Below, in pieces: positions 35,431 through 47,654 of a stretch of DNA of 64,000 nt (the stretch's first letter is position 1; every line of letters starts with the position of its first letter). The stretch covers positions 1,550,001-1,614,000 of the forward strand of contig CP087209.1 in the NCBI GenBank assembly GCA_020912385.1, read 5' to 3'. The translations under genes were made by a program, and so were the position numbers. The stretch is from Neofusicoccum parvum. Its lineage: Eukaryota; Ascomycota; Dothideomycetes; Botryosphaeriales; Botryosphaeriaceae. The notes under the pieces were generated by a model. It saw only the letters and a program-made list of their open reading frames with translations, was not told where the DNA came from and did not search any database.

Positions 35431-37357
35431 TCACTTCGAGCCAGCACCACCGCCAGTCCCATTCCTGACGACCAGCATCGGGTGCGCCTCAGTGTTGAAC
35501 ACCCAATCCTGCGCGTCCGCAGTCTCTTGCCCACTGATCTGCACCGGCACCTGCGGCGCGTGCGCCAGGTACGCGTACTTCAGCGTCTCCGCCAGGAAGA
35601 AGCTCGGCATGTAGTTGCCGAACCCGCCGCCGGCGGGCGCGTTGACGTCCAGCAGCGTGCTGAAGCCGGAGCCGACCTTGGAGAACTGCCGCAGGTTCCG
35701 GAACGCGTTCCAGATGTAGTCCTGGTACTTCGTGTCGCCCGTCGCGCGGTAGGCGTAGTAGAACGACTCGAGCGCCTCCGGCCCGATGCCGTAGCCGCCG
35801 TCGCGGATCCAGAAGCCGGCGCGCTGGTAGAAGGCCGTCTGGTTGGCCGGCACCTGGACGCCCAGGTTGGTCTGGTTGGCGCTGAGCGGGTCCCAGCGGA
35901 AGATGTCAGGGCCAAGGCCGGTGCTGTCTGGGGCGTGAGTAAAAGGAGAAGCGGACGAGCAAGTCCAGACGGGAAGTCTGCGCGGGGAAGTTCACTCACA
36001 GCGTCTCGTTGTAGATGGCCTCGCAGCCGTCAACCAGACGCAGCCCGAAGTCAATGTACCGCTGCTCCTGCAGCACCAAGCCGCCCAGGATGAAGTTACC
36101 CCCGTCGAAGCACGCCAGGTGCTGGCTGTACCCCACGATGCGGGTGCCGTTGTGCAGAGCCAGGAACGTCAAGTCCGGCCGGGTGCTGGGGTGCGATTCC
36201 AGGTACGTGATGCTGGACTCAACAGCCGTGACCCACCTGTGCCCGGCACGTGAGTCCGCCTCCCCCACGAAAACAGAGGGTGCAATGCAAACTCACCTGT
36301 CCTTGTAAAACTCGAACCTCGTCGGATCATACACATACATCTTCATCAGATACTCGTAGAAGCTGTCCACACCGCCCACCCAGCCTCCCAGATCCCTGGT
36401 AAACCTGCCCGTCGTGATGTTGATCTCAATGCCAATCAGACCCGGATATGGCTCTCCGAAGGTGCCCTGCGGGGAGAGCAGGTAGGACTCGCCCTTCTGG
36501 GCCAGCTCGCCGTACTGCGGGTCGCCGGTGAGGTCGGACAGGCGGGTCCACTCGAGCACGAGGGTGCCGACCTGGGCGATGTTGTTGTCGGTTGAGTTGT
36601 CGGTCGTGCGGTTGTTGATGTAGAGGTTGTTGGATGGGATGCCCGTGGGCGTGTCGAATCCGAATTTGATCGTGTCGGCGAGGGACTGGGCTTGTTTGAG
36701 GAGAGAGTCGACCTGGGTTTGCTGCGGAGAGAGCGTGTGAGCTTCACAAAGAAAATAATCACGCGCATGAAACGTACGTTCCTGGAAGGGTCGGCCAGCG
36801 GGCCGGTCAGGAGGTCGTGAGAAGAGAGTAGGCCGGCGAGGTGGCGGATCTGGAGAGGTGTTCAGCAGTTGCCCCGGTGGAGAACATGGCTGTCCCATAC
36901 ATTCGTCTCAAACAAGCTGCAGAGCTGATCGGTCGTATCGCTTGTGTAGTCGATCGTCGAAATGAACTCCAGAGACCTGTTGACAATGGACTCCAGGCCC
37001 ATAACGCTAGCAGTGCTCAGAGCGTCCACAACCGTCAATCCCCATCCGTTGCTAAAAGGAACCAGTCAGTCACCGCAAACGATCGGCACAGAGGGTCTTG
37101 GCATACTAATTGTTGACAAATGTGTTGTTGATCGGGCGCAGCTCATCGTTCGGGAAAGCGAAGGTGTAATACCCTTCCCAAGCAGTTGTAAAAAGATCCT
37201 TGATTTGAGCAGCGCGCTCATTTTCTTCCGGTGTCGGGACAACATCTTCCTGCCTGGCGGCCAGAGGCGCACGAGGCAAGCCGGCTGTGGAAGCGGCGGC
37301 GATTCCCAGGAGATACCCTGGGGCAACGACGAGGCTTAAAAGAGCGTTGCAGCGCAT
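35431..37357 (-). CDS. Secreted class I alpha-1,2-mannosidase (GH47)
   Basis: Trims alpha-1,2-linked mannose from N-glycans or secreted mannoproteins. Six exons (37357-37107, 37051-36901, 36849-36778, 36721-36297, 36236-36000, 35923-35431) give 542 residues. A signal peptide is present ([19 protein letters not shown]...), so a secretory-pathway or extracellular enzyme is likely, as with fungal MsdS/Mns1B. Conserved GH47 blocks: [118 protein letters not shown] and the calcium-site block [12 protein letters not shown] Gly-Leu-Gly-Pro-Asp stands where many homologues have Pro-Glu ([10 protein letters not shown]). Several N-glycosylation sites occur. The last acceptor could lie four bases upstream; the chosen one keeps TGLGPD in frame. 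Confidence 0.92.
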
Positions 37358-38556
37358 GCTTAAAGGCAAAAGTAAAGAGAGACTGGCTTGGAGAGAGTGA
37401 AAGACGGATCGACTGACCGGCTGCAGCGGTGCAAGTCAGAAGGGAAACAAGAAAGACTCTCGCCGGCACGAGAAACAACGGAGCATCTTATAAGCAGACT
37501 GAGTAGCAAGCAAATTCCGGACGCTCCGGGAGATCGTTTGACGCCATGCGGGGCTGGTCCGGCGCCACTGTCCTTGATCTGCGTTTTAATCATTTGCTTG
37601 GTCGCGTAAAACATCGTCAAGCTTTATCACTTGGTGGGGTAAAACGAGGCAGGGCGGGAAACGGTGAGAGGCTGATCTCGGGCTGCCCGGGGGGTTAAGG
37701 TTTGGTACCTGGCATGCCAAGCCGGCAAGGCCCTCCTCCTGCCTAAAATAAGCAGTAGATAAGAGTCAGGAGGATGGGGTTGCACTGCGCGGGTAATCTC
37801 CTCGTTGGACACAGAGTGCGCGTTTTATCTCCGGAGGCCTGTCAGTGTAGGGGCCGATGCAGTTTCTCCGCCATTCACTTCAGCATGCATCGCCGGATGT
37901 TGGCCGCATGCATCCGAGTACCACCGGCGGTGCGACACAGAGGCATGCCGCGATCTTCCCTGGTTGCCACTTAGATGGCGACGGATGCCAGCTCATGAGC
38001 CCGGTTTGCGGGCTCACGCCATCGATCACTGCTCTTTCGGTCGCCAGACTAGCCGGTAGCACTATCAAAAGTGGACCAACCCATGCCGCGAGAGAGCGAG
38101 CTCCTATAGCAAACACCTGACGTATATGGACAGAGCGCGGGGCTCTTTCAGCGAACGTTGATATTGTTCCTCCAGCATTAAAACCAACCCTACTGCGCGA
38201 TAATTGATGAGGAAAGAAGAGATTCTTGAACGGGGGTATATCTAGCCATCAAAGCCACGGCAGTCCAGCCAATGTCCGCTTCCCCATCTCGCCCGCTATG
38301 CTTCACTTCGATAAAAAAAAATGCCTATGTAAAAATGAGAATTACGTACCATACCATGCCCGGATTTTGCGTATGCAGCGTGATAGAGCTGGTATCGCGA
38401 CCATGCAAGAATGCAGGTGACTAACGCCAGCCGGAAAATGCAGCAAAACGATCGCTTCTGCAAACGCGCCTTACGTAACGGCTGGCGTTTCCAGCGAGGG
38501 TGCAACGCCAATAGGAACCGCAAATCACCCACTAAACCGTCAGCTCTTGCCTTTGC
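37358..38556. other. Intergenic: GH47 promoter and SCC2 3' flank
   Basis: 1.2 kb without recognisable coding sequence or RNA gene. Next to 37358 lies the GH47 upstream region. Confidence 0.5.
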
Positions 38557-41500
38557 CTACTCCCAATGCACAGTAGTCTCTTCGTCACGACTACCACTCG
38601 AGCCTCGCGAGCCTCTCCTGCCCTTTGCGCCCTTGGGTTTGCCAGACGGCCTCCCTGCACCCTTCCGCTTCTTGGGCGTACCGGAGGCACCCATGGAGCC
38701 CTTTCGCTTGCGACCCCGTTGGCCAGTACCACCTGGAGTCTGGCTACCACCGCGGCTCTCCTCATCGTCGTCCGGAGTCTCGTAGCCTGCGGCTTTGGCC
38801 ATCATCTCAGCCTCCTCGTCATCTTCCGAGGCGATCTTGAGCTCATTATCAATCGAGAGCAGCTCCGCAAACGCTTTGCACTGCGCCACCATTGAATCCG
38901 TGCTGTGGAGAGAATCCGTGAGCGTGAGCATCTTCTCCCAGTATTTGTCCGGCACGACGAAAGGCTGCCGACTCGGAGCTTTGTTGAGGTCTTTGATGGT
39001 AGGCTTGTTGTTGCTCTTACCACCGTCACGCTGCTTTTGAAGACCCCAAAGGCGACGGAGATACGTCCGCGTTTCCCAGACCATTGTGAGGATGATGGAT
39101 GCGACTGCAAGGTGCTTGAGACGCTCAGGTGTAACATCCAAGGATTGATCAGTCATCTCTCCGTTGAGGAACGGCTGCTGCAGTGGCTGTTGCGGCAGTA
39201 GCTGCGGGAACTGTTGCATAGACTGATCCATAGATGGCTGCATCATGGCATCGAAGGTCTCAATGGACGTGGCTAGCGGAGGAGCTGCAGGCTCATCCAG
39301 ACGAACCTTGAGTACCTCCAGCTCGATGGCATGAGCAACAGGAGTACCAGTGTTGGACACGATCTTCTCCATGTTTGAAATAAGGGAGAGCAACTCGTCG
39401 ACGCGAACATAGTCAAAGAAAGCCAAGTTCTCCAGGCAGAAGCGCGCATACAGTAGGTGGTATGGAAGTTCTGCGGACGTGTCGAGCTTGGAGAAGTCGA
39501 AATCGGCCTTCGCGGACAAATTTACCAAGAACTTCTTGCGGACCTTGCTATTGCCCGTCTTAAGCACTTCGAATAGCGAACGAAGCTTGGGTGCGAAGGG
39601 CTGTGAGGTTGCTCCGTGCACATCGTTGAAGATCTCCTGCTGATATGTGAAGGCCTGCTGGACCGCTTTCATGTACTCCTTCTCGAACATGCTTTCGTGC
39701 TTCTGATGCAATGTTCTATGTTCTTGGAAGGCGATGTTGGCGATGAACTGATTTGTGGACGTCTCAAGAGCAACAAGAGCGGGCCCACATTCCTTCGGGT
39801 GCACCAATCCTTGGCGGTTGATGCTGGCGATGACCTGAGTAGCTGTCATAGCAAGCTCTTCCGCAGGCTCCAAAGCTATGCGGACGATATGTTGCAGGAA
39901 GCGCTGGGCTATGCCACTGCACGCACCATCATCGTCGCTCGCAATCAGAGAAACTTCAAGACGTTCCGAGCCTCGAGCAGCACCCTGCCCCACCTTGATC
40001 TGGGCGCCAGACTCCGACTTCTGCTCTTGCTTGGCGAAGAAGGTCTTGAACGCAGAAAGAACAATCTGCTCCAGCTTAGTATCGCGGTTGTGGAAGACAA
40101 GTTCAAAAGCAGTCGTAACGTCGGCCCGAAGAAACTGGATGGGCCATGCCTGGCATATCATGCCAATACTTTCGAAAGCCATCTCTCTCAGCGTGTGCGG
40201 GATCTTCTGGCGGGTGAAAGGCTTGATCACGTCAACAATCAGGCCAGCGACGGAGCTGCCCTTCCACCAGGGAAACTTTTCCTTGAAAGTAGCTGCATGG
40301 GGATCGAAGTCACAGCTTTTGCCGAAATACCCGGCGATCATCATGTATCGCTTAACCCTATTCTGAGCTTGGGTTGCCTGCGAGGTGTCTTCACTGAAGT
40401 TAGTCTCTTTGCTCGCATGCACACCATTGATGACGGAGATGGTCAGTCGGACCAGGCGCTCCGTGTTTTGCAAAACGCCATCGATGATCCACAAGCACTG
40501 GGCGACCTCGTTCAGTTCCATCTTGCCAAGCTTCGAGACACTTGCCAGTAGAGCGTCCTGAACTGCTTTCAGGAAAGTGTTCTGAAGCGACGAAAGGGAA
40601 GGGAGCGTGTGACGGAAAATAACGATGACTGAACGATAGATCAGCAGATCATCCGTGTTCGAGAGGTTCTGCACGTAAGGCTGCAAGAGCTGTAGCTGCT
40701 CCCCAGTGAATAGCTTCGGATTCGCCCTCGAGAAGACAGTCAAAGTCTGCAGGATATGTTGCTGCGACGGGCTTTCCGGAAGCTCCGTGCTGTCAATGAC
40801 GCCGTCAAACATGAGAGCGACCATGGTCTTGCAGACGTTGAAGTTAGCCACATTGTGCTTTGAATCGGTCGACAAGACATTTTCTAGGAGTGCGTCGAGC
40901 ACCGATAGGACGGTCTCGCCACGCTGGACTGTCTTAATGATGAGGGTAACTTGGTTCTGGAGCAGCAACTTCGACTGAGCCCGCTCCATCTTGTTGGTCG
41001 CGTGGAACGGGGTAAACCAAATCTCTTCGAAAGTCGTCCTTGCGAGCTCGGAAACGCTGTCGTCAGCATCCCGAACACGCTGCAAAAGCGCCTCAGCAAT
41101 AGCCGTCTTGACGTCCTTTGAGTCGTTCCTGAGATAAATATCCTTGAGAAGCTTCATCGCACGCTTGCGGACGCCGACTGCAGCGTCTTGTACTCGAGCA
41201 ATGATTCTGTCGAACACCTCGTACTCCAGAGATGGTTTGAACTGCAGACACTTTCCAAGGAGGCCAAGTGCGGAATCTCTTACAAGAGGGGACTGGTCGG
41301 ACGCGCAACGCAGTATCTGGTTGATGATGTAATTGCCGTTCTTGAGAATTGAGGGATCCTTCTCCAGAAGCTGGACCACGCTCTTCAAACTCTTGCTCTT
41401 GACCGTTGCCTGGTCGCTCGCCATAGCGCTCAGTAGGATGGCGAATATCCGCTTGAACGCTTTGCAGAAAGGAAGTCGCAGCGCGACAACATAGCCGCCA

Positions 41501-44500
41501 AGATTGCCCTGGGAAGTGACGATGTGCTCGAAATCGAATTCCTGTTCAAGCCATTTGGGGTCGAGGATCATGTTTCTTAGCTGGACTGCCAGTGTTGCAC
41601 GTATGTTCTCATCGTCGTCTTTGTCTAAGAAGGAGTGAACTTCCTTGGCCCACTGAGTCAGATGGTAGCCTTGAGCACTCTGCAGCTGAGGGTCGTTCAA
41701 GTCGCGTGCTTTCAAGTACTCCAGAACAATGCGATACGGGCCATCGAATTCAAGGAGATCAGCGTCCTCAAACTTGTCGTCCATGATTTCCTCAGCCGTG
41801 TTGACCAGTTTCCTGGAGAGGTCGGACTCCGAGGTGTCTAAATTTCTGGCAGCACTTTTGACATGGAGTTGCAGATCCAGAATGCCAGAGCCCATCAAGC
41901 CCATCAAATCCAAAGCCATGTTCTTCGCAGGTGCTGCACTCTTGTCATTCTCAGCAAGGCTGATCATATTGGATAGTAGAGCTCTCAGAAGCAATTCAGA
42001 TGCGGGCCAGTCGGGAGATCCGAGGACATTCAGGAAGTCTTCGGTGAAAATGTCCAACAAGTTGCGATAAGGCTGATCGCCTGTCTTCGTAGCCGTCATT
42101 GCCCGCTGCACCATGAAGTTTACCAAGTACCGAGTGCTCTTCTGTGCGTCTTCGAAAAGAGGTTTTATGACAACGTCCAATTCCTGGATAAGGTCCTCTC
42201 GGTCCATTTGGACAGCATCATCCATGTCAATGACCCCTGATTGGTCGGGAGCTGGCGAGCGGGCTCCATTTTGAGAAGCGGCGTCTTCATCGTCCACGGT
42301 ATCATCTAGGCGCAGGCCTTGTACGTCCTTGTGGGTGTCCCTGATCGAGCGTGTCGCACTGGTTTGAATGAGACGCATAAGAAGCGCGGAGACGAGTTGG
42401 ATGGGCTTGCCGTCAGCCATCTTGAACTGCCTTGCACTTTGGCGAGTCACAGGGAGCTTCTCCAAGGACGTGAGAATCTCGTCGAATATGAAAGTCCTTT
42501 GGTCCGGGTAGCGTGCAAAGATCTTGGCCAGAACGTCCATGGAAATTCTCCGAATTGCTTCGCATCTCTGAATACCGAGCGCCGAATCCTTCTCGTTAGG
42601 AGCATTCTCGACGAATATCAGGGTAGTCGACAGGAATTCGACTGAAGTGATAGCACTTTCGGAAACATCTACCTTGACGATCATCTCCGAGAGTAGCCTC
42701 AAGACCTTTCCAGCCATTTGCAAGAGCGACGTGAGTGGCTTTCTTTGAGCAGAAAGGATCTTGAATGCGGTGCTGTCTGACTCGGAATTGCGTGCCTCGA
42801 TGACTGGAATCATGCACGTCTCTAACACATGCTTTAGAGCATCGAGGATGTTGGAAAGCAGGTCTTCCGAGTATAGTTGCTTCTCCTCTCGGCCGGCTGT
42901 CATGATCCTGAGCAGTATCCTCGCAGCCTGCAATCCGTGCTCCGCCCTATTAAGACGACCGACCCACTCTTCAATATCGCCCTCAGACCAGTCCTCGCCA
43001 AGGGTGATGGAAAGACTGGAGACGCCGCTGACTGCTCCTTCGCACAACTTTTGAAGGCGGCTAAGATTGTCCGCAGGAACGTTTCCGAAGGCCTTGGCAG
43101 AGATAACCTTGTACAATGCTGAGTCCAGCCGGAATTGCACTTGCGGAGCAAGAACAGGAAGCTCGCAATCAGCGACATGATTGGGTATGAAGAACTTTGC
43201 AGCATCAGAGGAGATGACACCAGAAGTGTCCGGCTGAAGTTGGTCTTCGGCTTCGAAGATGTCGCCGATCAGATTTTGTAAATTCATGACAGCGGCTTGG
43301 ATCTTCTGCCTTTGATCAACGCTCATTGTCAAAGCCGCGGCTTCGGCCTCATCCTCCCGTTTCCGCTTCTTAGATGTTCCATCCTGCCCAGCGAGAACTC
43401 GTGCGTCGACGTCCGGGTAGGCCTGGTACTGGTCCTTTTGCGAAGATGGAGGTAATCCAGGAATGACTACGGATGTTGCAGTCTGTCTCTCCTCTGAACC
43501 GGGCAGAGCTGGCCTAACTTCGACGCTCGGTTGCTGCTTAACTTGAACTTGAACAGTAGGCTGTGGTCGGACCTCGACTACAGGATGCTGCCTTACTTCA
43601 ACTTTAGGCTGTGGCTTAACCTCAACACTGGGGTGCGCGGGCTTTGGCTGTGAGCTCTTGGCTGGAATGACAACCGCGACCTTGCCATTTTGGCTGGCAG
43701 AGGATCTATTATGCTGGAGGACCTGTTGCTCGGGTTGCTCGGTTTTGATAGGAGTTAGCGAGGCATTCTGCCGGATAGCTTGAGGCGTCGCTTGAGGCGT
43801 CGCTTGAGGCGTCGCTTGTGACGTCGCTTGTGACGTCGCTTGTGACGTATGGGACTGTGTGGCGGATGCTGAGGGGCGTCGGTGTTGTGCAGGCTGCCGA
43901 GACTGAGACCCGTCTGCGCGTTTTGACAGAGACTTGGCCTTGGGCGTTTGCGTAGGCGAAGGAGGGCTCGGATATCTGAATGCGACGTTTGTGTTGTTCA
44001 GCACCATGTTCGAGAAAGCCCCTAGACGTGGCGTTTGATCCTTCTGAGAGGTGCCGTTGGAGTTGTTCTGGCTTGAAGGTGCCTGGGTCGGACGCTTGAA
44101 CTTGCTAGAGGTGCGTGAGTTCGAGGAAGCTCGAATGGAGTGGGGTGGAGGTTTGACGTACTATTCAGTCAACTCCTGCGGCCTCAAGAGCCTCTGCAGT
44201 TGCTGCAACGATTGTTGCAAACGGTATGAAGTGCTCTGTGGATTGGCGGCCTCCACATTGAGTGACTCCAAGCCCTTCCTTGCCTTTTGGCGCTCCTCGG
44301 CGTGTGTGAAGATCGTGTTTGGGGGCCGAGGAAAGGCAGATGGGAAGGGGATTATGTCTGTAGCATGGTCAGATGCAGTATTTTATTGTGGGCTCTTACA
44401 ATCGGATATGCAGCAGGCCAGGCGGCTGCCCACATGTGGCAGGTGCGGGTTTCCGGTGCAGCACAGCTTGGTGACGACCAGCTCGACCAAGGTGGAACGA

Positions 44501-44653
44501 CATACCGGGATCAAAGGGCGTTATCGAGCTCAACGGAGAATACTGGAGAGCATCATCGACGTTTGGCAGCCTCGGCCTCATTGGAAGGCTCATCGCATTG
44601 TTCGAAGGCCATGTCCCGTTTGCGCCGTTCGCGGCACCGCTCATGGGATCCAT
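38557..44653 (-). CDS. SCC2: Cohesin loading factor SCC2 (Mis4/NIPBL)
   Basis: HEAT-repeat protein that, with SCC4, loads cohesin onto chromosomes. Three exons (44653-44506, 44357-44162, 44104-38557) give 1963 residues. The first two exons are easily missed: exon 1 encodes NVDDALQYSPLSSITPFDP, the SCC4-interaction region, and exon 2 continues DIIPFPSAFPRPPNTIF. Residues about 160-420 are low complexity: a SQAT/PQAT repeat, then Val-Glu-Val/Pro-Gln repeats, ending at a basic KKRKRED motif that may be a nuclear signal. The rest is the HEAT array, with strong blocks such as FIPNHVADCELPVLAPQ, LVNFMVQRAMTATKTGDQPYRNLL, SPLVRDSALGLLGKCL, RVQDAAVGVRKRAMKLL, MVALMFDGVIDSTELP and LPYHLLYARFCLENLAFFDY. 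The C-terminus is basic (RGRKRKGS, PKKRKGAGRPSG). Confidence 0.94.
43778..43849. repeat. 12-bp coding minisatellite in SCC2
   Basis: Six tandem 12-bp units, three of GCTTGAGGCGTC followed by three of GCTTGTGACGTC (last one lacking its final base match). On the minus strand they encode three SQAT and three PQAT tetrapeptides in the disordered N-terminal part of SCC2. Two repeat variants grouped in blocks suggest unit-by-unit expansion. Confidence 0.9.
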
Positions 44654-45256
44654 AGCTACACAGTATCGGCGTGGGCTGCGATGACCGAGAGAGAAGGCTT
44701 GGAAAGGGGTCGCAGCGTCTCCCGCAAGAGCTGGAGGGTCGAAAGGAGAAATCGCTTGGCTCTGCGTGGTGCATTCGGAGTGTTGTTAGCCACCGCGGGA
44801 CAGAGACATCGAGGTGTTGCGGTGGTCGCGGTGCGGCGCGAGAGTGGTCGACGGCACTGGTAGCTACGACTTGCGTCCGATGGCCATTCCGGCGGGCTCG
44901 GGGGCGGCGCGGCGGGCAGCGAGACGTGGGATGGCGCGGACGGTCTCCGCGAGCCGGCACTTGGGCGGTGGTGGGCGGCGGAGTTAGATGGAGATGGCCC
45001 TGGTGAGCCGTCCAACGCGAACGCGCGACTAGCTCGTAGGGCTGAGACCTGCCTGTTGCCGCTTCGTGGTCTCTCCGCCGAAGGAGATTCGGCAACAACT
45101 AAATCTCGCGCGCGCAAATCCCTGTCATCGGGGAAAATCCTCAGATCCCCGCCGGCCATCTCCAACTCCGCCCAAGACTTTTTTGCGGTGCCTTGATTAA
45201 CTAGCTCTTTCGCCCGGTTCACAGCGGCCGTCTCTCCTCGGAACATCCAACTCACC
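44654..45256. promoter_or_regulatory. Divergent promoter region, SCC2 and RPA12
   Basis: 603 bp separating two divergent genes. Long GC-driven frames cross it on both strands, but none has family resemblance. It is taken as the shared upstream region. Confidence 0.5.
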
Positions 45257-45867
45257 ATGTCGGCCATCGGTTCTCTCGTCTTCTGCACCGATTGCGGTAA
45301 TCTTCTCGATGGCAGCTCCGGCGATACGAAGGCCACTTTGGTTTGCGACGTCTGCGGTGCTCACTGCAAAGGTACGCTCTCCCGACTCCAGCTGGCGCCA
45401 TCCTGACATCCCCGGTATCTTTTGCCTGCCCGTCTTCGCGCAGCTCACCTAGAGTGCCTGCCGTCTCGGCCCTCACTTGCCCTTGCTCTTTCGCCTGCCC
45501 TCACCTCCCGCGCCGCGGGCTCTTCTGCGCGCATGTGGTCGCATAAGCTCACACTGCTTGCAGATACTGCCGCGAAGACCATCGTGACCAATTCAAAGCC
45601 GTCCGCGTTTCCCTCTGCGCTCCGCAACAAGCGCTCAGAAGTCCAGACCCTCACCGAGGATGACATGCAGACCGATGCCACCATCAGGCAGACGTGTGAG
45701 AAGTGTGGCAGGGAAGAAGTCAGATACTACACTCAGCAACTGCGTAGTGCAGATGAAGGAAGCACGGTCTTCTACACCTGCGAGTGTGGTCACAAGTACG
45801 GTTTCCGCGGTGATGCTGTCATTGCAAGTACGCTGATATGGTTTGCAGATGGAACACGAACAACTAA
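45257..45867 (+). CDS. RPA12: RNA polymerase I subunit RPA12 (A12.2)
   Basis: Small zinc-ribbon subunit of RNA polymerase I that promotes RNA cleavage and termination, like Rpb9 fused to a TFIIS-type C-terminus. Three exons (45257-45371, 45564-45795, 45849-45867) give 121 residues. The N-terminal ribbon is FCTDCGNLLD ... VCDVCGAHC. The C-terminal ribbon starts TCEKCGREEVRYYTQQLRSADEG; the acidic pair in SADEG is the catalytic hairpin. It ends FYTCECGHKWNTNN, where the last knuckle is C-x-C rather than the usual C-x-x-C. The final exon is 19 nt and encodes the conserved end WNTNN. Intron 1 is about 190 nt, unusually long. Convergent with DOHH, 183 bp between stops. Confidence 0.92.
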
Positions 45868-46050
45868 GCCAACCTTCTGCTGGTTCATACTTCTTTGGTA
45901 TCATGCTTTCATATATACGATGTTTTCCACTCGGACCACCCAAAGCCAGCGATATACCCTTCCAATCAATACTTTTCCTCTAGACCGCCAACCCAAAACG
46001 CCAATACAGAGAGGTGTCCAACAAGTATCCAGTAATGGATTTCTCGTAGA

Positions 46051-47133
46051 TCAAGCAGCGACAGCCTCTTCCTTACTTGGGACAATGGCATACTCGACCT
46101 GTCCGCTCTTCTCGAACTCGGCCATGTCCAGCGCGACAATGATACTGTCCCTAACGACCTGCTCAGGGTCATTCACGAACTTCTTGAGGGTGTCCTCAAC
46201 ACCCTCTTCGTCACCCAGGCTTCCAAGAGCCTCGGCAGCCTCGTGACGAACCATCCCGGCCTCCTCGATGTTGCTAAGGCACTCGGTAAGGGCAGGGATC
46301 GAAGCGGGGTGGCAGAGCTGCCCGAAGACAAAGGCGACCTCATGGCGGAAGAGAGCAGAAGAGTCGCGCAGACCCTTGGCGAGGGCATTGATGGCAGGGA
46401 CAGCAGTTGGGAGGTCTGGGGGAGAAGCAAGGTCGCGCAGGGCGAACATAGCACGGTAGCGCTTGAAGAGAGGCAGCTTGGTGTCCATCAGCGCCTGCTC
46501 AAGCTCGTCGATGGAGGGTTGCTGAGACTCCTGCGGCATCGGAGGAGCGGGGTCGATGGATGCGAAGTCGCTAGAAATACTCGTTTAGCCCAATCGTATG
46601 ACTGATCATGATGTAACACCACTGTACCTCTGTCTGAGCTTCTCAGCCTGCCTCTCCTTCGAGTGCTCCCACTCAATTCTGGCAACGGCGATATCGCACG
46701 TCTCGGTGATAACGTCCTGCTCGTCGGGCGCGTCCCTCAAGCGCCTGAGCAAGTCCAAGCTCTCCTCATAGCCCAGTGCGCCCAGGGCCTCGGCGGCCTC
46801 GTGCCTGCACATGGCATCCTCCTGCTTGTCCTCGAGCACCTGGCGCAGGTAGGGAACGGCGTGCGGGTTGCGCGACTGGCCGAGGCAGTAGGCGAGCTCG
46901 TGCTTGAGCAGGGCCGAGTTCGAGGCGAAGCCGGCAGCGATGGCGTCGATGGCGTGCAGCACCTGCGGCGAGACGGGCTCCTGGCACGCCAGGTGCTTCA
47001 GCGAGAAGAGCGCGCGGAAGCGGCGGGCGAGCGGCTCGGCCTCGGACACCAGGGTCTTGCGCAGCGCGAGGACGGTGGCGTCGGGCGCGCTGGTGGAGGC
47101 GGCGTCGTTGATGTCGATTGCGGCGGGCGCCAT
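46051..47133 (-). CDS. LIA1: Deoxyhypusine hydroxylase (DOHH)
   Basis: Non-haem di-iron enzyme that hydroxylates deoxyhypusine in eIF5A, the last step of hypusine formation. Two exons (47133-46628, 46570-46051) give 341 residues, close to the usual 300-340. It is a HEAT-repeat dyad with the four His-Glu iron-ligand pairs in order: LLKHELAYCLGQ, MCRHEAAEALGALG, LFRHEVAFVFGQL and MVRHEAAEALGSLG. The linker between halves holds a Pro/Gln-rich stretch (APPMPQESQQPSIDELEQAL). The start MAPAAIDINDAAST was chosen because upstream in-frame sequence is not conserved. The intron has a GTACAG donor and CTAAAC branch. Head to head with a hemerythrin-like gene. Confidence 0.95.
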
Positions 47134-47654
47134 GGCGATTGTGCTTTGGAAGATCGAGGGTGGGCAGCAAAAAAACACAGGGTTCGAGATCTGGTGATGT
47201 GGTGATAAGATATGGGAGAGAGAGATTTTGGAAAATTTAGAGCACTGAGATGGATGACCGATCCGCGCGGGGTGGAGGGGTCGAGGCCGGCAGGAAGTTG
47301 TTGCCGCCACTAGATCGGCCGCCAGCATAGGAAGAGGCAGCGAGATAATTTTGCCCAGCAGCGGTTGCGGGCTTGGCGCGTCAGGCGTCGGAGGTCGGAA
47401 ATGCCGACGCGTGGCCGGGATCTGCGGCGCTTCACACTGCCGAGCGGACGGGGCAAACCAGGCGGGATGCCGCCGGAGGACGAACAATCCACAGGAGGCC
47501 GCTGATTTCTCAGCCCCGGCCCTGGCTCTCGTAATGGCGAACCTCCTCCATGTTGCGCTGTGCGCCCCGGCGCCTTTATCTACCCCGCGCCCTGCTCCCC
47601 TGGCGCCTCCCTAGTCGCATACATCACTACTACTCGTCAAGCACTATCACATCC
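47134..47654. promoter_or_regulatory. Divergent promoter region, DOHH and hemerythrin-like gene
   Basis: 521 bp between two divergent start codons. No clear TATA box or repeated motif was noticed. Confidence 0.5.

Noticed and set aside
33813..37357. Secondary-metabolite cluster around the LaeA-like methyltransferase
   Set aside because: No polyketide synthase, peptide synthetase, terpene cyclase or P450 nearby; the neighbours are DCC1, a glycosidase and a cohesin loader.
43778..43849. CRISPR-like array
   Set aside because: The repeats are contiguous 12-bp coding units without spacers in a eukaryotic gene.
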